DNA of 5,365 bases from Methanoregula sp. (GTDB taxonomy: Archaea > Halobacteriota > Methanomicrobia > Methanomicrobiales > Methanospirillaceae). Below, piece by piece: positions 1-4,509 of the stretch (positions are counted from its first letter, which is position 1; each line of letters begins with the position of its first letter). Below the pieces are notes generated by a model. That model searched no databases, had not been told where the DNA came from, and saw only the letters and a list, made by a program, of their open reading frames with translations. The stretch lies in assembly GCF_002835825.1 (NCBI RefSeq), contig NZ_PIZH01000139.1, positions 1 to 5,365 on the forward strand. The letters run 5' to 3'. The position numbers were made by a program, and so were the translations under genes.

Positions 1-30
1 TCGGAAGCGTACAATGTGTATAAGACACCG
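1..30 (+). other. Probable residual Illumina Nextera read-1 adapter at contig edge
   Basis: Aligned without gaps to the last 30 bases of the Nextera read-1 transposase adapter, this stretch matches at 24 of 30 positions. The match includes TCGG at the very start, AGCGT at 6-10 and the 12-base mosaic-end core ATGTGTATAAGA at 14-25. Mismatches fall at 5, 11, 12, 13, 26 and 29. The adapter sequence is recalled, not searched. The orientation, adapter first and insert after, is what an untrimmed read leaves at a contig start. The mismatch level suggests that neighbouring bases may also carry errors. I read this as an artefact rather than a Tn5 end. Confidence 0.75.
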
Positions 31-91
31 CAACCTCGCTGGCCGGGTCAGCCCGGTACGGGGCATGTCCGGTGCCGGACGACACCATTGC

Positions 92-859
92 CTACACGGG
101 GATCCCGCTCCGGTTCATAGCATAGAGCACGGCCTTCTCCTCCCCACCTATGCCCCCGACCGGCCCTCCCTCGACAAGGACCGTTACCATGACCCCCCGC
201 GCCCGGGCACGGCCCAGTGCGGCTCCCATAGACGGGCTCGAGAACTCGTATACGTTGAGCAGGATCTCTCCTGATGCGTTGCCGATAACCGAGGAGAAAA
301 CCTCATCGGAGCAATCCGGGGAGACGAATGTCGTTACGGTCACACCGGAAAATTCTGCCGGGAGGAAGCGGGACTGGCCGAGCATGAGCGTGCGCGGGTC
401 CCAGGTACCCCCCTCAAGAGCATGCACCTGCCCCTCGCGTGCCGCAACATCCCGTGGCCAGGATACGCTCTGGAGGAGGTTCCCCTTGTCGTACAGCATG
501 AGCGAGTCGTTGGCATTGGCCATGCGCAGGGATTTGCTGCTGATTACGTCCAGTACCGCATCCGAAGAATCCTGCCACTCGTAATCCGGCAACCTCCCGT
601 GGCTCTGGAGAAACGCAGTCCCGTTTCGTGCAATGGTCAGGGTTCCGGCAAGGGAACTACCGGGGGGAAAGGAAAACCCGCTCTTCCCATCGGATACCGC
701 GATCCCGTCCAGCGGCCCATATCCCGAGAGGACAAGATACTCGTCAGGATCGTTTGCCAGCCAGGGGTCCGGGCAGAACTCGGTGATCATGACCGGCCCT
801 GCTGCCCCGGCTGCTGCGGGAAGGACAAGAAGAACCATGAGCAGGAGAAGACAACGCAT
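92..859 (-). CDS. Secreted lamin-tail/phospholipase D-like protein, C-terminus cut off by a TAG near the contig edge
   Basis: The 255 residues visible begin with a signal peptide: MRCLLLL, a hydrophobic run to about residue 14, then small residues (AAAGAAG) suited to signal-peptidase cleavage near 20. Residues ~24-140 (VMITEFCPDP, NDPDEYLVLS) resemble a lamin-tail domain, common on exported archaeal and bacterial nucleases. Residues ~178-255 (TFVSPDCSDEVF, GEILLNVYEF, GVMVTVLVEGG) look like the first half of a phospholipase-D fold. Such proteins continue to one or two HxKxxxxD motifs that act on phosphodiesters of lipid or DNA. None is present here because a TAG (92-94) ends the frame. Past it the frame reads AMVSSGTGHAPYR (53-91), the kind of sequence that precedes an HKD motif, so the stop is probably a base error. 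The start at 859 is preferred over the upstream-extended frame (to 1027) because it gives a clean signal peptide and avoids overlapping mfnE. Probably a surface nuclease or phospholipase; substrate unknown. Confidence 0.8.
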   Translation of the reverse strand: MRCLLLLMVLLVLPAAAGAAGPVMITEFCPDPWLANDPDEYLVLSGYGPLDGIAVSDGKSGFSFPPGSSLAGTLTIARNGTAFLQSHGRLPDYEWQDSSDAVLDVISSKSLRMANANDSLMLYDKGNLLQSVSWPRDVAAREGQVHALEGGTWDPRTLMLGQSRFLPAEFSGVTVTTFVSPDCSDEVFSSVIGNASGEILLNVYEFSSPSMGAALGRARARGVMVTVLVEGGPVGGIGGEEKAVLYAMNRSGIPV

Positions 860-867
860 ACTGGAAG

Positions 868-882
868 AGTTGAGTCTCAACT
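868..882. promoter_or_regulatory. Perfect 15-bp palindrome, candidate operator in the divergent promoter
   Basis: AGTTGAG and CTCAACT flank a single T at 875: a perfect 7-1-7 inverted repeat. It lies between the shared TATA element (885-896) and the start codon of the phospholipase D-like gene (859), over the expected transcription start of that gene. A dimeric repressor bound here would block leftward transcription and might also touch TBP/TFB on the shared box. Binding is inferred from symmetry and position only; a transcript hairpin is the alternative. Confidence 0.4.
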
Positions 883-884
883 GG

Positions 885-896
885 CTTATATTATAC
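885..896. promoter_or_regulatory. Shared A+T-rich TATA element for divergent promoters
   Basis: CTTATATTATAC is near-symmetric and can serve as an archaeal box A in both directions. Rightward, its centre lies about 26 bp before the ATG at 916, which predicts a leaderless or almost leaderless mfnE mRNA. Leftward, it predicts a start near 866, a few bases before the ATG at 859. A second A+T stretch follows at 898-906. Neither gene has a strong Shine-Dalgarno sequence, in line with leaderless transcripts. Confidence 0.6.
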
Positions 897-915
897 GAAA
901 TATTTTTGTACAGGA

Positions 916-1539
916 ATGGTTTTGATGAGGCGTGCCACACGCAGGGAGAACAAAAGAGCGCTTGTCGTGAAACTCGGGGGAAGCCTGTATGACCGCGTCT
1001 CCCTGCTCGTTCCTGTGCTCTCAGCATCCCCGCGCCCGCTCCTCATTGTCCCGGGAGGTGGACCCTTTGCCAATGCCGTGCGCCAGGCAGGTTTAGACGA
1101 TGAAACGGCGCACTGGGAGGCAATCGCTGCAATGGAGCAGTACGGGAAGTACGTGGCGTCCTTTGGCCTGCCCGTCACAGAGCAGCCTGCCGTGCCCGAA
1201 ACGCCGACGGTCTTTTTCCCGCTGCGCTGCCTGAAGGAGCGCGACCCCCTGCCGCACTCCTGGGACGCAACCTCGGATACGATTGCCGCGTGGGTTGCCG
1301 CAGAACTCGGCCTCGATCTCCTCCTTCTCAAATCCATGGACGGGATTTCATCAGGACAGGGTATTCTCGATACAGTGAGCGCGGCGGTGGAGACCGATGT
1401 TGTCGACCCGCTGGTCATCCCTTTTGTGTTGGAAAACAGGGTGGATACCTTCATCCTGAACGGGAGACACCCGGATCTCGTTGCTGCATTCCTCCGCGGC
1501 GAGCCGGTGCAGGGGACGCGAATCAGTACAACCTTTTAA
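916..1539 (+). CDS. mfnE: Amino-acid-kinase-family protein, probable (5-(aminomethyl)furan-3-yl)methyl phosphate kinase
   Basis: This 207-residue protein has the amino-acid kinase fold signatures: VVKLGGSL (17-24) for phosphate binding, IVPGGGPF (44-51), then HWEAIAAMEQYG (66-77), LPHSWDATSD (112-121), LLLKSMDGI (136-144) near the nucleotide and the terminal ILNGRHP and GTRIS elements (180-204). The VPGGGPF and LPHSWDxTSD combination is what I associate with MfnE (MJ0458 family). MfnE phosphorylates the aminomethyl-furan phosphate to a diphosphate, which MfnF couples to tyramine in making methanofuran, the one-carbon carrier of the first step of methanogenesis from CO2. The length fits the family. 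The start could be 916 or 925; both are preceded only by a weak AGGA. The gene is divergent from the phospholipase D-like gene and its stop overlaps the next promoter. Uridylate or acetylglutamate kinase would fit the fold but not these motifs. Confidence 0.8.
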   Translation: MVLMRRATRRENKRALVVKLGGSLYDRVSLLVPVLSASPRPLLIVPGGGPFANAVRQAGLDDETAHWEAIAAMEQYGKYVASFGLPVTEQPAVPETPTVFFPLRCLKERDPLPHSWDATSDTIAAWVAAELGLDLLLLKSMDGISSGQGILDTVSAAVETDVVDPLVIPFVLENRVDTFILNGRHPDLVAAFLRGEPVQGTRISTTF

Positions 1540-1544
1540 AGGTT
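1530..1544 (+). promoter_or_regulatory. BRE/TATA promoter of the zinc-ribbon/EF-1beta operon, overlapping the mfnE stop codon
   Basis: AACCTTTTAAAGGTT is a perfect 7-1-7 inverted repeat containing a BRE-like ACC and a TATA-like TTTTAAA. It spans the mfnE stop TAA (1537-1539). A start about 25 bp downstream, near 1562, would give a leader of roughly 20 nt that includes the Shine-Dalgarno at 1571. The same ACCTTT-AAA-G pattern occurs upstream of the tRNA unit (4698-4709, minus), which supports a core-promoter reading. The symmetry might instead form a weak hairpin at the end of the mfnE message. Confidence 0.6.
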
Positions 1545-1570
1545 CCAAAAGAGATACTATAGGAATCCCT

Positions 1571-1577
1571 GGAGGAG
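1571..1577 (+). promoter_or_regulatory. Strong Shine-Dalgarno GGAGGAG
   Basis: GGAGGAG lies five bases before the ATG at 1583. It fixes the start of the zinc-ribbon gene there, although the reading frame stays open upstream to 1481. It is the strongest ribosome-binding site in the window. Confidence 0.85.
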
Positions 1578-1582
1578 CCAAA

Positions 1583-1744
1583 ATGTCAGATAAGAAGTGT
1601 ACGTCCTGCAATGCTCCGCTTGCAGAAGAGGGCGCAACGGAATTCGGGTGCCCCGCATGCGGTGTCGAGATCAACCGGTGCTACCGGTGCCGGGAACAGA
1701 GTATCCCCTATACCTGCCCCAAGTGCGGATTCGGGGGACCGTGA
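1583..1744 (+). CDS. Small four-CxxC zinc-ribbon protein (HVO_2753 family)
   Basis: A 53-residue protein with four CxxC knuckles: C6-C9, C23-C26, C33-C36 and C45-C48, the second and fourth as CPxCG. That is enough for two zinc sites. The spacing and the C-terminal CPKCGFGG are typical of the archaeal HVO_2753-like zinc-ribbon proteins, a small conserved family often described as RNA-binding. The haloarchaeal member has been linked to motility and biofilm phenotypes; its biochemical role is open. The start is set by GGAGGAG. Its stop (1742-1744) is 3 bp before the EF-1beta ATG, so the two are almost certainly co-transcribed. That pairing suggests a role in translation. Function here is inferred from family and context. 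Confidence 0.9.
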   Translation: MSDKKCTSCNAPLAEEGATEFGCPACGVEINRCYRCREQSIPYTCPKCGFGGP

Positions 1745-1747
1745 GTC

Positions 1748-2005
1748 ATGGGCAGTGTCGCAGTCATTATGCGGGTCATGCCCGAGTCCCCTGAGGTCAG
1801 CCTCGAAGAGCTCATGAAAGCCTTAAAGGAGAAGCTCCCCGGCATCCAGGATGTCAAGGAAGAGCCCATCGGCTTTGGCTTGAAGGCCATCAAGTTCGCC
1901 GCCATTGTCAACGATGCCGGTGGCGAGACTGATATGCTCGAAAAGACGATCGGTGCAATCCCCGGTGTCGAACGGGCAGAGATAATTGAAGTTACGTTAA
2001 CCTGA
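1748..2005 (+). CDS. ef1b: Translation elongation factor 1-beta (aEF-1B)
   Basis: This 85-residue protein matches the archaeal EF-1beta domain in length and sequence: VAVIMRVMPESPEVSLEEL at the N-terminus, then LKEKLPG, a basic/hydrophobic centre (VKEEPIGFGLKAIKFAAIVND), the GGETDMLEKTIGAIPGVE turn and the final strand AEIIEVTLT. It is the guanine-nucleotide exchange factor that releases GDP from EF-1alpha after aminoacyl-tRNA delivery. The domain has a ferredoxin-like alpha-beta sandwich fold. It starts 3 bp after the zinc-ribbon stop with a GTGAG element just upstream, so translation is probably coupled. It converges on mdh with only 7 bp between the two stop codons. Confidence 0.95.
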   Translation: MGSVAVIMRVMPESPEVSLEELMKALKEKLPGIQDVKEEPIGFGLKAIKFAAIVNDAGGETDMLEKTIGAIPGVERAEIIEVTLT

Positions 2006-2023
2006 TTCCAGGTTACACTTTTT
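1998..2023 (+). terminator. Hairpin plus T5 terminator after EF-1beta; stem holds both convergent stop codons
   Basis: TAACCTG (1998-2004) pairs with CAGGTTA (2009-2015) around the loop ATTC, a perfect 7-bp stem. On the plus strand it is followed by CAC and T5 (2019-2023), with another T5 at 2034-2038. The EF-1beta stop TGA (2003-2005) and the mdh stop (2013-2015) both lie inside the hairpin. The oligo-T tract is the reverse complement of the lysine/glutamate codons at the end of mdh. The minus-strand transcript can form the same hairpin but has no T-run after it. Confidence 0.65.
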
Positions 2024-2972
2024 CTTCTTGGAGTTTTTGTAATACCGTCTGGGTTATTCCCCGGATCTTTTCCGCCGACCCGCGGAACGCAATTGCCTCT
2101 TCCTCATCGATACGGATCGCGATCGGGAAGACTCCGTCACGGTTGATGCGGGCCGGGACGCCGATACAGACATCGCCCCCGATCCCATGGATCTCGGTTT
2201 TGATAAATGCCGATACCGTCAGGATACGGTTCTCATCAAGGAGAATTGTCTTGACCAGGGATGCGATGGCTTCCCCAGGCCCGTACACGGTAGATCCTTT
2301 GTTCTGGATGATCGCCTGGCCGCTGCATTTCACGGACTCAATAATTTCCCTGACGGGAAGATGGGTGAACTCCGGAAGGTTCGATATCTTGATGCCCCCT
2401 ATCGTGGTCGCCGACCAGAGCGGGACCATGCTGTCCCCATGTTCACCGATGATGCGGGTGTGAACCTCGCTGACGTGAACATGGAAGAATGAGGCTATAA
2501 GCGATTTGAGACGCATCGAATCAAGGTGCGTTCCAAGACCGGCCACCTGCGTTGGTTTCAGGCCGGAATACTTCAGGGCAACACAAGTCATGACATCGAC
2601 GGGGTTCGTCACCATGAGAATCCTGGTTTCCGGTGCTACCTCTCCGATAGTACGGCAGATCGGGGCTATGAGCCGGGCGTTCCCCATTGCCAGGTCCATA
2701 CGGTCCTGGTCCGAAGTCCTGGGGGTGCCTGCCGTGACAACCACAACGTCGGATCCGGCAACATCCTCAAGATGCGTGGTCCACCCGACGGCAATATCCG
2801 TTCCGCGCGCGGCAAACGAGTCCTTCAGGTCCTGGGAGATTCCCGTTAACAGTGCTTCACGGCCTTCCCGGCCATGAAGAAGGATCTCATCCATGGGAGG
2901 TATGGAGGATATTGCATGCGCTGCAAACATCCCGACATTGCCTGTTGCGCCGACAATGGTCACTTTAACCAT
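2013..2972 (-). CDS. mdh: Malate dehydrogenase, MJ0490-like (LDH/MDH superfamily, probably NADP-preferring)
   Basis: This full-length 319-residue enzyme interconverts malate and oxaloacetate in the cytoplasm. The Rossmann nucleotide-binding loop is GATGNVG (8-14). Substrate residues follow: R85 (TPR, equivalent to Arg102, which sets malate over lactate specificity), R91 (QDRMDL, Arg109), N123 in NPVDVMT, D151 and R154 in GTHLDSMR, and the catalytic H178 in IIGEHGDSMVPL. After the second strand the sequence reads LLHGREGRE, with arginines where NAD enzymes carry an acidic residue. This matches my memory of the M. jannaschii MJ0490 enzyme, which uses NADP, so NADP preference is inferred. In methanogens the enzyme serves the incomplete reductive TCA path toward 2-oxoglutarate. 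No Shine-Dalgarno precedes the ATG. The SRP RNA lies about 15 bp upstream on the same strand, so mdh could be read from the SRP promoter or be leaderless from a start within that RNA's tail. Confidence 0.95.
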   Translation of the reverse strand: MVKVTIVGATGNVGMFAAHAISSIPPMDEILLHGREGREALLTGISQDLKDSFAARGTDIAVGWTTHLEDVAGSDVVVVTAGTPRTSDQDRMDLAMGNARLIAPICRTIGEVAPETRILMVTNPVDVMTCVALKYSGLKPTQVAGLGTHLDSMRLKSLIASFFHVHVSEVHTRIIGEHGDSMVPLWSATTIGGIKISNLPEFTHLPVREIIESVKCSGQAIIQNKGSTVYGPGEAIASLVKTILLDENRILTVSAFIKTEIHGIGGDVCIGVPARINRDGVFPIAIRIDEEEAIAFRGSAEKIRGITQTVLQKLQEEKV

Positions 2973-2987
2973 GATAATCGTAAGAGT

Positions 2988-3294
2988 GGGGACGTGTTAT
3001 CGGTCGACTGTACGTTTCTGCATTCACCAAAGCGTTCATCCTCCGCCCCGTTACCCCATGGGCGCCGGATGTCTGCGGTTAGTCTGCTCCCTTCCGGGCC
3101 TGAACCGGTCCCCGCAGCAACAGGTCGCCATCCCCTCCGGAATTTTGATTCCTGGCCATCGACCTCATGGGACGAGGTTTCAACGTCAGAACACACAGGC
3201 TCCCGCAGGCCGTTGCAGCCTCGGTCAAACTTCGCCCCCCGCGTACCGACGGTTTCGGGTTACAAGTGACGCCGAGCCACCCGGGCTAGTCCCC
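2988..3294 (-). ncRNA. ffs: Archaeal signal recognition particle RNA (7S RNA)
   Basis: This RNA is the scaffold of the particle that brings ribosomes making membrane and secreted proteins to the membrane; it binds SRP19 and SRP54. Read on the minus strand, the Alu domain is CGGGT (3284-3280) closing on ACCCG (3260-3256) around the conserved GGCTCGGCGTCACTTGTA loop, followed by AAACCGTCGG. The S-domain helix 8 is canonical: GTT-[CAGG]-CCC-GGAA-GGG-[AGCA]-GAC (3104-3081), flanked by CTGCGG (3117-3112) pairing with CCGCAG (3078-3073). A helix-6-like hairpin, GGAAT-CAAA-ATTCC, lies just before it (3152-3139). I set the ends by pairing GGGGAC (3294-3289) with GTCCCC (2993-2988) as helix 1, giving about 307 nt, a normal archaeal size. 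Each end could be off by about 10 bases, and helix 5 was only partly traced. It explains the gap between mdh and the methyltransferase-like gene. Confidence 0.9.
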
Positions 3295-3311
3295 ATATAC
3301 GTTTGTACGCC

Positions 3312-3326
3312 GGCCAATAAAGGCTT
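3312..3326 (-). promoter_or_regulatory. Probable promoter of the SRP RNA
   Basis: On the minus strand AAGCCTTTATTGG has a BRE/TATA shape. The spacing from its TTTA to the proposed RNA 5' end at 3294 is about 25-28 bases, right for archaeal TBP/TFB initiation. A TATAT at 3298-3294 lies at the start site itself and is too close to be the box for that end. Confidence 0.5.
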
Positions 3327-3341
3327 GTTACCTTGAACAGG

Positions 3342-3363
3342 CCCGTGAACAGACCGGCACGGG
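3342..3363 (-). other. Stem-loop just downstream of the zinc-finger/methyltransferase-like gene
   Basis: CCCGTG (3342-3347) pairs perfectly with CACGGG (3358-3363) across a 10-base loop. On the minus strand it begins 8 bases after the stop codon of the methyltransferase-like gene and lies before the SRP promoter. It could mark the 3' end of that message, but there is no oligo-T after it, so it is not a clear terminator. Confidence 0.35.
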
Positions 3364-3371
3364 AACCCGCG

Positions 3372-4403
3372 TCACGGTATGAAGACCTCGCCACCCACCC
3401 TTGCTATCCAGTCGTCCCGGATCTTTCCGGTTGCCACGAGGTCCTTCTTTTCAAAGAGGTCCAGTGCAGTCAGCGGCGGGGTGCCGGGCGCGAGCACGGA
3501 GGGCAGGTTGCGGAAATCCCCCTGGTATACCTCGATCAACTGCCCTCCTTCAGTCTCCGCGATCTTTACCGGTTCCCGTACCACCGGGTGCTTTGCCATG
3601 TCCTCGACCTGCTCGAAGATCCGGATGCGGCTTACCGAGAGGTACTCCCGGTTCACTTCGAGATTAAAGGCGGACCAGAACGCCGAAACGTACCAGGCAT
3701 CGTTCATCACTACCTTGGGAACACCCAGGCAGGCTGCCGTCAGGCCGAGGGTCCCGACACCGGAACAGGCATCGATGAAGTACGGCACCGGAGGGCTCCC
3801 CACGCGCTGTTGCACGGAGCGGATCTTCGGGTAACCGGCCCGCGGGAATTCGATATGGACAAGCGACTGCTGCTTGTACATCACCAGGGGACCGGTTGCA
3901 AGGGGGAAGACATCGGCCCGGACATCGCACCCGGCAAGGAGCTCATAGACCCGGGGCACCGCGTTCACATCAGCGGCAGCAAGCCCCGGCACAAAATCAC
4001 CGGTCCTGACAACGCCGCGCAGCTCGGGGACTTCCTGCATGAGCCGTTCAGCGGTCTTCTTTGTCACCCGGGGGGAGAGGAGGACAAGTGATTTTTCGGG
4101 AAGGAACGGGGGCCGGTCCATTGCAAATCCCGGGTGGATGAGCGGTGACCCGGCAGCGATCAGCGGATCTGCCGGTTTCAGGTCCCCCTCCTCCACCATG
4201 ACAACCCAGATATGGGCAAAGACTTCATCGATGAACCGCTTCCCGCAGGAGCAGGGTTCGCCAAACTCCATGGATGGCAGGGGGAGGCGCTTGTCCAGCG
4301 TGCGCATGCTGCATTCCGCGCAGGGAAGAAAAACCGTGGGCAGCGTTGCGAGGATGTCCCGCGCGGACTTCACGCAGTCGCTTGCGCACACGGGACACTT
4401 CAT
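3372..4403 (-). CDS. Uncharacterised protein: N-terminal zinc-binding cysteines and SAM-methyltransferase-like domain
   Basis: With the ATG at 4403 this is 343 residues; an in-frame TTG 30 bases upstream (4433) is less likely. The N-terminus starts directly with cysteine pairs, C3-x2-C6, C10, C28-x2-C31 and C51-x-C53, which look like one or two structural zinc sites. Residues ~100-200 are an alpha/beta region with no motif I can name. Residues 207-236 (PYFIDACSGVGTLGLTAACLGVPKVVMNDA) form a class I SAM-binding motif: strand, glycine-rich DxCSGxGxLG loop, helix and an acidic ND at the next strand end. Residues ~289-320 (LIEVYQGDFRNLP, LTALDLFEK) could hold later Rossmann strands. I see no NPPY or DPPY catalytic motif, so a DNA/RNA base amine target is not supported. 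It may be an RNA or protein methyltransferase or a non-catalytic relative. No Shine-Dalgarno is visible; a TATA-like box suggests a leaderless message. It is a single gene between tRNAs and SRP RNA. Confidence 0.8.
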   Translation of the reverse strand: MKCPVCASDCVKSARDILATLPTVFLPCAECSMRTLDKRLPLPSMEFGEPCSCGKRFIDEVFAHIWVVMVEEGDLKPADPLIAAGSPLIHPGFAMDRPPFLPEKSLVLLSPRVTKKTAERLMQEVPELRGVVRTGDFVPGLAAADVNAVPRVYELLAGCDVRADVFPLATGPLVMYKQQSLVHIEFPRAGYPKIRSVQQRVGSPPVPYFIDACSGVGTLGLTAACLGVPKVVMNDAWYVSAFWSAFNLEVNREYLSVSRIRIFEQVEDMAKHPVVREPVKIAETEGGQLIEVYQGDFRNLPSVLAPGTPPLTALDLFEKKDLVATGKIRDDWIARVGGEVFIP

Positions 4404-4426
4404 GGTGCTTTCTATCAGAGTCCCGG

Positions 4427-4440
4427 AATACAAAGGTTTT
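4427..4440 (-). promoter_or_regulatory. Possible leaderless promoter for the zinc-finger/methyltransferase-like gene
   Basis: On the minus strand AAAACCTTTGTATT combines a purine-rich BRE-like AAAACC with an imperfect TATA. Its spacing to the ATG at 4403 is about 25-28 bases, so transcription would start at or very near the start codon. This fits the absence of a Shine-Dalgarno and favours 4403 over the TTG at 4433, which lies inside the box. Confidence 0.4.
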
Positions 4441-4456
4441 CTTATCGCATTTCGTG

Positions 4457-4463
4457 AAAAAAA
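4457..4463 (-). terminator. Oligo-T (T7) terminator distal to the tRNA unit
   Basis: Seven A on the plus strand give U7 in the leftward tRNA transcript, about 47 bases past the tRNA-CAU gene. Archaeal RNA polymerase stops at such tracts without a hairpin. It is probably the main or back-up stop, before the promoter of the methyltransferase-like gene. Confidence 0.55.
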
Positions 4464-4496
4464 CGACAGGGAACAGTCATGCCGGACAAAGTTGAG

Positions 4497-4501
4497 AAAA
4501 A
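4497..4501 (-). terminator. Oligo-T (T5) terminator proximal to the tRNA unit
   Basis: Five A on the plus strand give U5 about 9 bases after the discriminator base of the tRNA-CAU gene, a usual position for ending an archaeal tRNA transcript. The T7 tract further on would catch read-through. Confidence 0.5.
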
Positions 4502-4509
4502 CCAGGCAG

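Noticed and set aside
150..925. Long plus-strand frames opposite the phospholipase D-like gene.
   Set aside because: They are antisense shadows in GC-rich sequence, rich in Arg/Pro/Ser, with no domain and no start signal.
860..1027. Extension of the phospholipase D-like frame upstream to an ATG at 1027.
   Set aside because: It would overlap the mfnE coding region and promoter and bury the signal peptide 56 residues in; the start at 859 is far better.
2988..3294. RNase P RNA as the identity of the structured RNA.
   Set aside because: The GGCGTCAC...TGTAACCCG Alu loop and the CAGG/GGAA/AGCA helix-8 core are SRP signatures; no universal RNase P core such as GGAAAGTCC was found.
2874..3336. Open frames on both strands through the mdh-methyltransferase gap.
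   Set aside because: They cross the SRP RNA, have no ribosome-binding site and no protein-like composition; the RNA structure explains the region.
4404..4433. TTG start for the zinc-finger/methyltransferase-like gene.
   Set aside because: It lies inside the putative TATA box, and the ATG at 4403 puts the first CxxC right at the N-terminus.
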